From Streptomyces sp. col6 (lineage in GTDB: Bacteria; Actinomycetota; Actinomycetes; Streptomycetales; Streptomycetaceae), in NCBI RefSeq assembly GCF_008042035.1, contig NZ_RDBL01000008.1, positions 68,309 to 130,809 on the forward strand: a stretch of DNA of 62,501 bases, given 5' to 3'. Under the pieces are notes generated by a model, which was not told where the DNA came from, did no database searches, and saw only the letters and a list, made by a program, of their open reading frames with translations. A program made the position numbers and the translations under genes. This document shows positions 19,243 through 27,669 of the stretch, piece by piece. The first letter of the stretch is position 1. The number at the start of each line of letters is the position of its first letter.

Positions 19243-21072
19243 TCAGTCCGCCGACGCGGCCCACCCCTCGGCCGTGATGAGCCGGGCGTCACCCGGCCGG
19301 CTCTCGTCGAAGACCGTACGGCCGCCGTCCTCGACCCGGACGGCGTCCACGTACACCCCGCGGCCCACGTACAGCTGGTCCGTCGTGTACCGCCACCGCA
19401 GCACGGTCCCGGTGCCGCGCCACGGCGCGAGGTCCGCGTCGAGGCGGTGCCAGACCCGGCCCGACCAGCCGGAGAGCGAGCCGTCCGGGTGCGGCTCGGG
19501 CTGCGGGCGCGGGCCTTGTCCCGTCGGGGTGGTGGTGAACGGGACCGGCTGCCAGGTGGCGCCTGCGTCCGTCGAGGCCTCCAGGTGAAGGAAGTCGGAG
19601 GCCGGCTCGGTGTCCCACCACAGCGCACAGCTCAGCCGGGCGCGCGAGGAGGTGAGCGGCAGCGGCGGCAGCGCCAGGGTGGCCGTGGTGGCGCTCGCCA
19701 TCCCGGAGAACCACGCCGTACGGCCCCGGGCCGGCCGGACCGCGACCGCCCGCGCCATCTGGTTGGCGGTGGCGACGCGCGGCGCGCTGCCGGAGCGCCA
19801 GCTCCGTACCGGATGCACCGAGTTGCCCAGCACGATCAGGAACGAGTCGGTGGTCGGGTCCAGGACCAGGCTGGTGCCGGTGAAGCCGGTGTGGCCCGCC
19901 GTACGGGGTGTGGCCATGGCCCCCATGTACCAGTGCTGGTAGAGCTCGAAGCCGAGGCCGTGCGCGTCCCCGGGGAACGCCGTGTTGAAGTCGGTGAACA
20001 GCAGGTCGACCGAGTCCTCCGAGAGGATGCGCGCGCGCCCGTAGACCCCGCCGTTGAGCAGGGTGCGCGCGAGGACCGCGAGGTCCCAGGCGCAGGAGAA
20101 CACTCCGGCGTGCCCGGCGACGCCGTCCAGGCTGTACGCGTTCTCGTCGTGCACCTCGCCCCAGACCAGGCCGCGGTCCAGGCCGGACCAGGGGAGCCGG
20201 GCATCCTCGGTCGCGGCGATCTTCGGCTTCCAGGAGGCGGGCGGGTTGTAGCGGGTGCGGTGCATTCCGAGCGGGCCGGTGATCCGCTCGCGCAGCAGGA
20301 CGTCCAGGGTCCGGCCGGTCAGCTTCTCCAGGACCAGCTGGAGCGAGATCAGGTTGAGGTCGGAGTAGAGGTAGACCGTGCCGGGCGTGTTGGCCGGCAC
20401 CTCCTTCCACAGCAGCTCCAGCTTCCCTTCCCGGGTCGGCGCGCTGTAGAGCGGGATCCAGGCGGTGAACCCCGAGGTGTGCGTGAGCAGCTGACGGATC
20501 GTGATGTCCTGCTTGCCGCCGCCGGCGAACTCCGGAAGGTACGAGGCGACCGTGGCCTCCAGCTCCAGAGTGCCGCGCTCGATCTGCTGCACGGCCAGGA
20601 TCGAGGTGAACAGCTTGGAGACGGAGGCCAGGTCGAAGACCGTGTCCTCGGCCATCGCGATCTGCTGGTCCGCGGGGAACTCCACCCCGGTGTCGGTGGT
20701 CTCGTCGTACGCCGAGTAGCGCACCGCCTTGCCGATCGGCCGGTGCAGCGCCACCGTCCCGCCCCGGCCCGCGAGCAGCACCGCGCCCGCGTACCAGGGG
20801 TGTTTCGGCGACGCCGCCAGGTAGCGCTCCGCCTCGGTGACCAGCTGGTCGAGCGGTGCCTGCAGCAGTCCGGCACGGGAGGCCGGACCGCGCCGCAGCG
20901 TCGGCTTCGCACCCCGGCCCGCGTGCATCCCCGACGACTCCGTCCCCGACTCCGTGGCGGACGCCGTGCCCGCGAACGGGATGGGCGCCAGGGCGAGTGC
21001 TCCGCCCAGGGCCAGCATCCCACCGCCGACCCTCCGCCGGCTGATACCCCCGCCCGCCGTGTCCTGCGTCAT
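19243..21072 (-). CDS. Tat-exported serine hydrolase of the beta-lactamase/PBP4* family
   Basis: A 609-aa secreted hydrolase. The N terminus carries a twin-arginine signal (SRRRVGGGML then an Ala/Leu-rich core to GTASA). The class C beta-lactamase-like fold spans about residues 85-420: SVSK with nucleophile Ser150 and Lys153, YSD at 236-238, and HTG at 394-396, all three motifs intact. The final 130 residues form a beta-rich domain with FLHLEASTDAGATW, resembling an Ig/MAM-like module. The organisation recalls esterase or peptidase relatives such as Bacillus AmiE-neighbour YbbE and E. coli YfeW, linked to cell-wall recycling, so a peptidoglycan or amide substrate is plausible, not proven. The ATG at 21072 has GGAAGGGG in front. 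The acylase gene lies 153 bp upstream on the same strand. Confidence 0.9.
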   Translation of the reverse strand: MTQDTAGGGISRRRVGGGMLALGGALALAPIPFAGTASATESGTESSGMHAGRGAKPTLRRGPASRAGLLQAPLDQLVTEAERYLAASPKHPWYAGAVLLAGRGGTVALHRPIGKAVRYSAYDETTDTGVEFPADQQIAMAEDTVFDLASVSKLFTSILAVQQIERGTLELEATVASYLPEFAGGGKQDITIRQLLTHTSGFTAWIPLYSAPTREGKLELLWKEVPANTPGTVYLYSDLNLISLQLVLEKLTGRTLDVLLRERITGPLGMHRTRYNPPASWKPKIAATEDARLPWSGLDRGLVWGEVHDENAYSLDGVAGHAGVFSCAWDLAVLARTLLNGGVYGRARILSEDSVDLLFTDFNTAFPGDAHGLGFELYQHWYMGAMATPRTAGHTGFTGTSLVLDPTTDSFLIVLGNSVHPVRSWRSGSAPRVATANQMARAVAVRPARGRTAWFSGMASATTATLALPPLPLTSSRARLSCALWWDTEPASDFLHLEASTDAGATWQPVPFTTTPTGQGPRPQPEPHPDGSLSGWSGRVWHRLDADLAPWRGTGTVLRWRYTTDQLYVGRGVYVDAVRVEDGGRTVFDESRPGDARLITAEGWAASAD

Positions 21073-21225
21073 GCACTGCCCCTTCCCACTGCCTGAAAGT
21101 AACTTTCGAAATCCCGTCCGAGCATGAAACTTCCTGCCGAGCAGAGAGAGTACTGTCAGGACCCGTCGTCCCGTAGGGGCGTGAACCACAAAGAATCTGA
21201 TGTTCTATCAGAAACTGTTGTGGTG
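21073..21225. promoter_or_regulatory. Promoter region of the serine hydrolase with palindromic operator
   Basis: The sequence GAAAGT-A-ACTTTC at 21095-21107 is a perfect 13-bp palindrome 23 bp before the serine hydrolase ATG. A second dyad, TCTGAT-5-ATCAGA, occupies 21196-21212, next to the end of the acylase gene. The first dyad resembles operators of RpiR/MurR-family repressors of amino-sugar and muramic-acid genes, though no such regulator is in the window. Both dyads sit in locally AT-rich DNA. I could not fix the -10 and -35 positions. Confidence 0.5.
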
Positions 21226-23646
21226 TCAGTGGTGCGAGCGCCCCCGTCCCTCGTGCACCCGGACCACTCGCAGCGCGGGAGACCGCAGGATGTCCTTCTC
21301 GCAGAACCGTGAGGTCACCCAGCGCCCGCGCGAGAACAGCTCCGTCTGGTCGCTGAAGTGCGGCGAGTCCGGATTCGACGACTGGGAGTACGTGAGCAGC
21401 GTGCGCGCCACCGGACAGGGGCCGCCGTCCCAGCCGACCGCCTGGATGTAGCTGGACCCGGTCGACACGTCCGTGTACGCGCCCGCCGACGCGTCCCACA
21501 CGCCTTCGGTCTTGTTCCAGACGCCCAGCGCCTCCGTCCCCCCGCTCAGCGCAATGCGTTGCGAACCCCGCCGCACCCACTGGTGCTCGCCCAGCGGCGC
21601 GTCCAGCGCGACCCCCGCGCCCCGCAGTTCGCTCACCGCGTCCGCGAGCGCCGCGAGGACCCCCGGGGCCGATGCGTCGAGCGTGTTCGGCGTGTTGACG
21701 GGATCGGCGGGGGAGAAGGGCACCTTCCACAGCCGGCCGGCCGGCACCGCCTCGGCCCGGCGCCAGAACCGGTCGAAGAGCAGCGCGCCCCGGCTCGTCG
21801 TGGTGGCCGTGCGGTCCCAGGCGCGCAGCACCGGGCACGCGGCCGATACATCGACGTCCCTGCCGTCGCTCCCGGCCACCGTCCCGCCGGGCAGCGCCGC
21901 ACACGCCTCGGCCACGGCGGGCGCGGCCAGTTCTCCGGCCGGCACCCGGTTCGCGAACTGCTGGTGCTGGAGACTCGCCACGGTCAGTCCGCCGCCCCGC
22001 GCCATCGCGGACACGTCCTGGAGCGCGCCGCGCGTACGGACCGAGCGCGGCGTGGCGACCGTACCGAAGATCCGCCCGTAGCCGGTGAGCGGCGCCGAGG
22101 CGTTCGCCAGCCAGGCGCTGTCGTTGGAGTTCTCGACGTACGGCACGTTCTCCAGGACCGGCATCCGGCCGGGACCGAAAATGCCGGGCTGCACCGCGTC
22201 CGGGTCCGAGCCCGTGGCGCAGTCGCCGCGTGAACCGTCCAGCACCGCCAGGCCCGACGCCGGGAACGTCGCCCGCCCCAGCGGCGTCGAGCAGCGCTCC
22301 GCCAGCTCGTCCGTGACCCTCGGCAGCACCTGCGCCTGCGAGAAGAACGTGTGGCCCGAGGAGTCCGCCGCGATCGTGTTCACCCACGGCAGGCCCTGGG
22401 TCCGCCGCAGCGCCTCCTTCACCCCGGCCGTGGTGCGGGCCGTGCTGAACCCGAGAGCGGTGTCGCCCGAGCGCAGATTGGCCGCGTTCGGATCGTCCAG
22501 CGCGTACGCGGTCGTCCCCGTCCAGGGCAGCGGCAGGCCCGCGCCGAGCGAGGTGACGACCGGGCCGTACCGGGTCCACCACTGCGTACGCGCCACCGTG
22601 CCTCCACCCGCCACCGGGACGGAGACCGACCGCGCCGTCATCCGGTGCCGCCTGCCGTCCACCAGGTACACGGTCGGGTCGTCCGGAGCGAGCGTGAGCT
22701 GCCGCAGATCCAGCGTGACCCCGGTGGCCACGGTGTGGCTCCACGCGAGGTGCGCGTTGTGCCCGATCGAAACCGTCGCCGAACCGAGCAGCGAACCGCC
22801 CGCCACGTCGAGCTTGCCGGGGATGGTCTGCTGCGACTGCCAGAACCGCCGCCCGCCCTCCCACGGATAGTGCGGGTTGCCGAGCAGCAGCCCGCGCCCG
22901 TTCGCCGTCGTCCCGCCGCTGAAGGCCACGGCGTTGGAACCCATGTCCGCGTCCCGCGCCGACAGCAGCCGTTCCGCGGCCCTCGCCGCACCCGACGGCG
23001 ACGGGGGAGCGGGGTCCGGCGCGCCGGCGGGCGGCTGCGCGGCCGTGATCCCGTCGACGGCCCGCCCCTGGCCGCCGAGCACCGAGAGCGCGTACGAGCG
23101 TGCCGCGACGTCGACCGCGGTCACCGGGCGCACCCAGCGGGCGCCCCGGCAGGCCGGATCGGTGATCCGGTTCTGCGCCAGCCAGGCGTTGTACCCGGCC
23201 GCCCACCCCCGTTGCAGCTCCTTCACCGCACGGCTCGGGCCCGCCGGCGCGGGCGTCCTCAGCAGCTTCTCCACCGTGCGGTTGTCGCGCACCCCGCGGA
23301 AATACAGGTCGCTGGCCAGGTTCTTGGACGCCGAGGACAGCGAGCCGTCGGGCGCCGCGTCCGGGCCGAACCAGCGGGAGCGCTCACCGCGCAGCGTCAC
23401 GAAGCCGTCGGCGAGCACGCATACCTGGTCGGCGGCCTGCGCCCAGCCGTTGCCGAAGCCCAGGTCCGAGTAGTCCTTGCCCACGATGTGTGGAATGCCG
23501 TACTCGGTGTAGCGGATCACGGCGGACAGACCGCCGCCCGACGGATGGTGGGTGCGCGGGGCGTGCGCCGAGGCCGGTGGCAGCGAGGCCGACACGGTGA
23601 ACAGGGCGAGGCCGGACACGGCGAGAATCCTCAGACGGTTCCACAA
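21226..23646 (-). CDS. Secreted Ntn-hydrolase acylase (aculeacin A/AHL acylase type)
   Basis: An 806-aa penicillin-acylase-family enzyme expected to cleave acyl side chains from lipopeptides, acyl-homoserine lactones or beta-lactams outside the cell. After a signal peptide (RILAVSGLALFTVSASLPPASA) the alpha chain contains RYTEYGIPHIVGKDYSDLGF and GNGWAQAADQVCVLADG, a close match to aculeacin A acylase as I remember it. The beta chain begins at the nucleophile Ser237 in DMGSNAVAF, where autocleavage occurs in the family; LLLGNPHYPWEG follows. The start is probably TTG at 23646, which follows GGGAGG and sits directly before the signal peptide; a longer frame upstream would run into the promoter of the neighbouring gene. 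All core motifs are intact. Confidence 0.9.
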   Translation of the reverse strand: MWNRLRILAVSGLALFTVSASLPPASAHAPRTHHPSGGGLSAVIRYTEYGIPHIVGKDYSDLGFGNGWAQAADQVCVLADGFVTLRGERSRWFGPDAAPDGSLSSASKNLASDLYFRGVRDNRTVEKLLRTPAPAGPSRAVKELQRGWAAGYNAWLAQNRITDPACRGARWVRPVTAVDVAARSYALSVLGGQGRAVDGITAAQPPAGAPDPAPPSPSGAARAAERLLSARDADMGSNAVAFSGGTTANGRGLLLGNPHYPWEGGRRFWQSQQTIPGKLDVAGGSLLGSATVSIGHNAHLAWSHTVATGVTLDLRQLTLAPDDPTVYLVDGRRHRMTARSVSVPVAGGGTVARTQWWTRYGPVVTSLGAGLPLPWTGTTAYALDDPNAANLRSGDTALGFSTARTTAGVKEALRRTQGLPWVNTIAADSSGHTFFSQAQVLPRVTDELAERCSTPLGRATFPASGLAVLDGSRGDCATGSDPDAVQPGIFGPGRMPVLENVPYVENSNDSAWLANASAPLTGYGRIFGTVATPRSVRTRGALQDVSAMARGGGLTVASLQHQQFANRVPAGELAAPAVAEACAALPGGTVAGSDGRDVDVSAACPVLRAWDRTATTTSRGALLFDRFWRRAEAVPAGRLWKVPFSPADPVNTPNTLDASAPGVLAALADAVSELRGAGVALDAPLGEHQWVRRGSQRIALSGGTEALGVWNKTEGVWDASAGAYTDVSTGSSYIQAVGWDGGPCPVARTLLTYSQSSNPDSPHFSDQTELFSRGRWVTSRFCEKDILRSPALRVVRVHEGRGRSHH

Positions 23647-23768
23647 GGGAAACGGTCCTCCCAACTCTGCGGTTACAAAAGCCGGTTGCTCAGGAGTTCC
23701 AGATACCGCGGGCAACTCAGCCAGCACGCCCCCACCCCTGTCAACAGCGCCGGGCGGGATCCGGACCC

Positions 23769-23797
23769 TTGACCACCGGCCCCCGGCCGCACAGGAT
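23769..23797 (+). promoter_or_regulatory. HrdB-like promoter for a leaderless mRNA
   Basis: TTGACC at 23769-23774 and CAGGAT at 23792-23797 are separated by exactly 17 bp. The ATG of the acyl-CoA ligase begins 6 nt after the -10 box, so transcription should start at or next to the start codon. This is the best-formed vegetative promoter in the window. Confidence 0.85.
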
Positions 23798-23803
23798 CAC
23801 GCC

Positions 23804-25303
23804 ATGACCGGTGTACGCAGCAGCACAGTCGACAGTGTCCTGACCCGCAGCGCACGGCGCACCCCCGAACGCACCGCCCTGCGCTACGCCGGCCGTGCCT
23901 GGACCTACCGCGAGCTCGACGAGGCCGTCACCACCGCGGCCGCCGCCCTCACCGGGGACCACGCGCTGAACCCGGGGGACCGGGTCGCCGCCTACGCGCA
24001 CAACTCCGACGCGTATCTCATCGCCTTCCTCGCCTGCGCCCGCGCCGGGCTCGTCCATGTGCCGGTCAACCAGAACCTCACCGGGGACGACCTGGCGTAC
24101 ATCCTGCGCCAGTCCGGGAGCTCCCTGGTCCTCACCGACCCGGGCCTCACCGACCGCGTCCCCGAGGGCTTCCCCGTACGGGCGCTGCGCGACGACGAGA
24201 GCTCGCTGCTGGCCGGACTGAGCACGCCGCGCCCGTTCACGCCCGCGCGCGAACCGGCCGCCGACGACCTGGTCCAGCTGCTCTACACCTCCGGGACCAC
24301 CGCGCTCCCCAAGGGCGCCATGATGACGAACGGTGCCCTGGTCCACGAGTACGTCAGCGCGATCACCGCGCTCGACCTGCGCGCCGGCGACCGGCCCGTC
24401 CACGCGCTGCCGCTCTACCACTCGGCGCAGATGCATGTGTTCCTGCTGCCCTACCTCGCGGTGGGCGCCGAGAACACGGTGCTCGACGCACCGGACGCGG
24501 TCCGGGTCTTCGACCTGGTCGAGTCCGGGCAGGCCGACAGTCTCTTCGCCCCGCCCACCGTCTGGATCGGCCTCGCCAACCACCCCGAGTTCGCCACCCG
24601 CGACCTCGGCGGACTGCGCAAGGCCTACTACGGGGCGTCGATCATGCCCGTCCCCGTGCTGGAACGCCTGCGCGACCGGCTGCCCGCCCTGGCCTTCTAC
24701 AACTGCTTCGGGCAGAGCGAGATCGGCCCGCTGGCCACCGTGCTGGGACCGGACGAGCACGAGGGCCGGATGGACTCGTGCGGAAAGCCCGTCCTCTTCG
24801 TCGAGGCGAAGGTGGTCGACGAGAACGGCAAGGACGTCCCCGACGGCACCGCGGGCGAGGTGGTCTACCGCTCACCCCAGCTGTGCGCCGGCTACTGGGA
24901 CAGGCCGGAGGAGAGCGCGGAGGCGTTCCGGGACGGCTGGTTCCACTCCGGAGACCTCGCCGTCAGGGATGCGGAGGGCTACTTCACGGTCGTCGACCGG
25001 GTGAAGGACGTCATTAACTCCGGCGGGGTACTCATCGCCTCCCGGCAGGTCGAGGACGCCCTCTACACCCACCCCGCCGTCGCCGAGACGGCCGTCGTGG
25101 GGCTGCCCGACGCACGCTGGATCGAGGCGGTCACCGCCGTGGTCGTCCTGAAGGGCGAGGCGGGCGAGGAGGAACTGATCGCGCACGCCCGCGAACGGCT
25201 CGCCCCCTTCAAGGCACCGAAGCGGATCGTGTTCGTGGACGCCCTCCCGCGCAACGCCAGCGGGAAGATCCTCAAGCGCGAGCTGCGCGACCGTCTCGCC
25301 TGA
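23804..25303 (+). CDS. AMP-forming acyl-CoA synthetase (FadD-like)
   Basis: A 499-aa ANL-superfamily ligase that should activate a fatty or aromatic acid with ATP and couple it to CoA. Core motifs in order are LLYTSGTTALPKGAMMTN (P-loop, near residue 164), YYGASIMPVPVLERL, NCFGQSEIGP, GYWDRPEESAEAFRDGWFHS, GDLAVRDAEGYFTVVDRVKD, INSGG and the catalytic C-terminal GKILKREL. No signal or membrane segment is present. Immediately upstream is a TTGACC-17-CAGGAT promoter whose -10 box ends 6 nt before the ATG, with no Shine-Dalgarno, so the mRNA is probably leaderless. It is divergent from the secreted acylase; an acylase releasing fatty acid next to a fatty-acid ligase is suggestive, but unproven. 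Confidence 0.92.
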   Translation: MTGVRSSTVDSVLTRSARRTPERTALRYAGRAWTYRELDEAVTTAAAALTGDHALNPGDRVAAYAHNSDAYLIAFLACARAGLVHVPVNQNLTGDDLAYILRQSGSSLVLTDPGLTDRVPEGFPVRALRDDESSLLAGLSTPRPFTPAREPAADDLVQLLYTSGTTALPKGAMMTNGALVHEYVSAITALDLRAGDRPVHALPLYHSAQMHVFLLPYLAVGAENTVLDAPDAVRVFDLVESGQADSLFAPPTVWIGLANHPEFATRDLGGLRKAYYGASIMPVPVLERLRDRLPALAFYNCFGQSEIGPLATVLGPDEHEGRMDSCGKPVLFVEAKVVDENGKDVPDGTAGEVVYRSPQLCAGYWDRPEESAEAFRDGWFHSGDLAVRDAEGYFTVVDRVKDVINSGGVLIASRQVEDALYTHPAVAETAVVGLPDARWIEAVTAVVVLKGEAGEEELIAHARERLAPFKAPKRIVFVDALPRNASGKILKRELRDRLA

Positions 25304-25309
25304 GACCCC

Positions 25310-26101
25310 CTACGCGCGGACGCGGCCGACCCCCACATGGAAGCTGTCGGTGGTCTCCCGGCGCTCCGGCGCGGGCGTGCCGCAGTGCCACTGCGGAGCG
25401 GTCACCACGCCCGGTCCGACCAGGTCGAGCCCGTCGAAGAACCGCGACACCTCCACACGCGAACGGGGCCGCAGCGTGATGCCGCTCGCCCGGTACTCGT
25501 CGGTCTTGTCCTGCTCGGCCGACAGGAAGTCCTTGGTGAAGTGCGAGAGCACCAGGCAACTGCCGGCGGGCAGCGCGCCGAGCAGTGTGCGCGTGATCCC
25601 GTAGGGGTCGTCCTCGTCGGCCAGGAAGTGCATCAGGGCGATCATCGAGAGCGCCACGGGCCGGTCGAAGTCCAGCACCGTACGGGCGTGGGCGAGGATC
25701 TTCTCCGGCTCGCGCACATCGGCCTGGAGGTACTCGGTGGCGCCCTCCGGGCTGCTGACGAGCAGCGCCTCCGCGTGCCGCAGGACGATCGGGTCGTTGT
25801 CCGTGTAGACGATCCGGGCCGACGGATCGACCTCCTGGACGATCTGGTGCAGGTTCGGCCGCGTCGGAATGCCCGTCCCGATGTCGAGGAACTGGTCGAT
25901 GCCCTCCCGCGCGGCCCAGTCGGCCGCCCGGTGCATGAAGGCCCGGTTCTGCGCGACGCCCGTCTTGGCCAGGTCCGGCATCTGCTCGCCGAGTGCCTGG
26001 TCGACGGGGTAGTGGTCCTTGCCGCCGAGCAGGTAGTCGTAGACGCGTGCCGGGTGCGGCCTGCTGGTGTCGACCGGTGTGCCGGTCCGGTCTGCCGTCA
26101 T
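25310..26101 (-). CDS. DUF574/Methyltransf_19 SAM-dependent methyltransferase
   Basis: A 263-aa member of the actinobacteria-restricted DUF574 methyltransferase family, of which a streptomycete carries many copies. Diagnostic blocks are ARVYDYLLGGKDHYPVD at 19-35, QNRAFMHRAADWA, the SAM motif FLDIGTGIPT, VYTDNDPIV and the late ALMHFLADEDDP. The fold is Rossmann-type and cytoplasmic. The substrate is unknown for nearly all members. Codons are typical of the genome. It ends 6 bp from the acyl-CoA ligase (convergent). A GGGGA site lies before the ATG. Confidence 0.93.
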   Translation of the reverse strand: MTADRTGTPVDTSRPHPARVYDYLLGGKDHYPVDQALGEQMPDLAKTGVAQNRAFMHRAADWAAREGIDQFLDIGTGIPTRPNLHQIVQEVDPSARIVYTDNDPIVLRHAEALLVSSPEGATEYLQADVREPEKILAHARTVLDFDRPVALSMIALMHFLADEDDPYGITRTLLGALPAGSCLVLSHFTKDFLSAEQDKTDEYRASGITLRPRSRVEVSRFFDGLDLVGPGVVTAPQWHCGTPAPERRETTDSFHVGVGRVRA

Positions 26102-26202
26102 GTGTGATCCCCAATCACTCGGCGGAAGAACGCGAGTCCCCCCGCGGACGACGGTCGTTCCGGCTCATCGTGTCACAGCAACCCCACTGGCCAGCAGGGC
26201 AG

Positions 26203-27486
26203 TCAGGGACGCTCGTCCACGATCCGCCGGAACTTGCCCACCGACCGCTCCAGCGTCTCCGGATCGAGGATCTCCACACCGACCGACACCCCGATCCCGT
26301 CCTTGACCGCCGCCGCCACGGAGGCGGCGGCCGCCGCCCGCTGCTCCGGCGTGGCCCCCGGCCGGGCCTCCGCCCGTACCGTCAGCACATCGAGCCGGCC
26401 CTCGCGCGTCAGCCGCAGCTGGAAGTGCGGCGACACCCCCGGAGTACGGAGCACGATCTCCTCGATCTGCGTCGGGAAGAGGTTGACCCCGCGCAGGATC
26501 ACCAGATCGTCACTGCGCCCGGTGACCTTCTCCATGCGCCGGAACACCCGGGCCGTCCCGGGCAGCAGCCGGGTCAGGTCCCGTGTCCGGTAGCGGATCA
26601 CCGGCATGGCCTCCTTGGTCAGCGAGGTGAACACCAGCTCCCCCTGCTCCCCGTCGGGCAGCACCTCGCCGGTGAACGGGTCGACCACCTCCGGATAGAA
26701 GTGGTCCTCCCAGATGTGCAGCCCGTCCTTCGTCTCCACGCACTCCTGCGCCACACCCGGCCCCATCACCTCGGACAGGCCGTAGATGTCGACCGCGTCG
26801 ATCGCGAACCGCTCCTCGATCTCGCGCCGCATCTCCTGCGTCCACGGCTCGGCACCGAAGATTCCCGCCTTCAGCGAGGTCGTACGCGGATCGACGCCCT
26901 GCCGCTCGAACTCGTCGAGGATCGTCAGCATGTACGAGGGCGTCACCATGATGATGTCGGGCCGGAAGTCCTGGATCAGCTGCACCTGGCGGGCCGTCAT
27001 GCCGCCCGACGCGGGGATCACCGTGCAGCCGAGCCGTTCCGCCCCGTAATGTGCGCCGAGGCCGCCGGTGAACAGCCCGTAGCCGTACGCCACATGGATC
27101 TTCTGCCCCGGCCGCCCGCCCGCCGCTCGGATGGAGCGTGCCACCACGTCGGCCCACGTTTCCAGGTCCTTCTCCGTGTAGCCGACGACGGTCGGGCGGC
27201 CCGTCGTCCCGCTGGAGGCGTGGATACGGCGGACCCGCTCCTCGGGCACCGCGAACATCCCGAACGGGTAGTTGTCCCGCAGGTCCGCCTTGGTGGTGAA
27301 CGGGAACCGGGCCAGATCGGCAAGCGAACGGCAGTCCTCCGGCTTCAGCCCCGCCCGGTCGAATGCCGCCCGGTAGTGCGCCACGTTCTCGTACGCGTGG
27401 CGCAGCGTGGCCCGCAGCCGGTCCAGCTGGAGCGCAGCCAGCTCGTCGCGGCTCATCCGTTCCGCCGCATCCAGCAGAGCCGTCAT
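26203..27486 (-). CDS. paaK: Phenylacetate-CoA ligase
   Basis: A 427-aa AMP-forming ligase that converts phenylacetate to phenylacetyl-CoA. It carries RIHASSGTTGRPTVVGYT (the PaaK-type P-loop, near residues 88-105), VAYGYGLFTGGLG, the YGLSEVMGPGVAQEC motif, RYRTRDLTRLLPG and the terminal catalytic VGKFRRIVD. Length and motif order are those of PaaK rather than FadD. The ATG at 27486 has GGGAGG. No other paa genes are in the window, so it is an orphan; it may activate aryl acids as polyketide starters or feed a pathway elsewhere. A TetR-type palindrome, CGACCGA-TCAT-TCGGTCG, lies 35 bp upstream. Confidence 0.94.
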   Translation of the reverse strand: MTALLDAAERMSRDELAALQLDRLRATLRHAYENVAHYRAAFDRAGLKPEDCRSLADLARFPFTTKADLRDNYPFGMFAVPEERVRRIHASSGTTGRPTVVGYTEKDLETWADVVARSIRAAGGRPGQKIHVAYGYGLFTGGLGAHYGAERLGCTVIPASGGMTARQVQLIQDFRPDIIMVTPSYMLTILDEFERQGVDPRTTSLKAGIFGAEPWTQEMRREIEERFAIDAVDIYGLSEVMGPGVAQECVETKDGLHIWEDHFYPEVVDPFTGEVLPDGEQGELVFTSLTKEAMPVIRYRTRDLTRLLPGTARVFRRMEKVTGRSDDLVILRGVNLFPTQIEEIVLRTPGVSPHFQLRLTREGRLDVLTVRAEARPGATPEQRAAAAASVAAAVKDGIGVSVGVEILDPETLERSVGKFRRIVDERP

Positions 27487-27520
27487 GCGGGCCTCCCTCG
27501 TGCCGTACGCGCCGTGCGGA

Positions 27521-27538
27521 CGACCGATCATTCGGTCG
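27521..27538. promoter_or_regulatory. TetR-type operator upstream of paaK
   Basis: CGACCGA and TCGGTCG form a perfect 7-bp dyad with a 4-bp centre. TetR-family regulators such as PaaR use ACCGA/TCGGT half-sites. On the minus strand a TTGCCA box lies upstream with a 17-bp spacer to a weak AATTAC, which would put the dyad just after the transcription start. The assignment to PaaR is inferred; no tetR gene is nearby. Confidence 0.55.
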
Positions 27539-27669
27539 ACTCCTTCCGGAGCAGTAATTCAGGATCTTGCACCGCCTGGCAAGAGGCGTGACGCACATCG
27601 CCCTCCGACCCGGATACGCCCGTACCGAACACGGCTGCGTCACCCGGACGGCCCTGTTTGGATGGGGGC

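Noticed and set aside
19289..23206. A 1305-codon open frame on the minus strand
   Set aside because: It overlaps the serine hydrolase and acylase genes in another frame, has Arg/Gly/Pro-rich low-complexity composition typical of shadow frames in high-GC DNA, and no recognisable domain.
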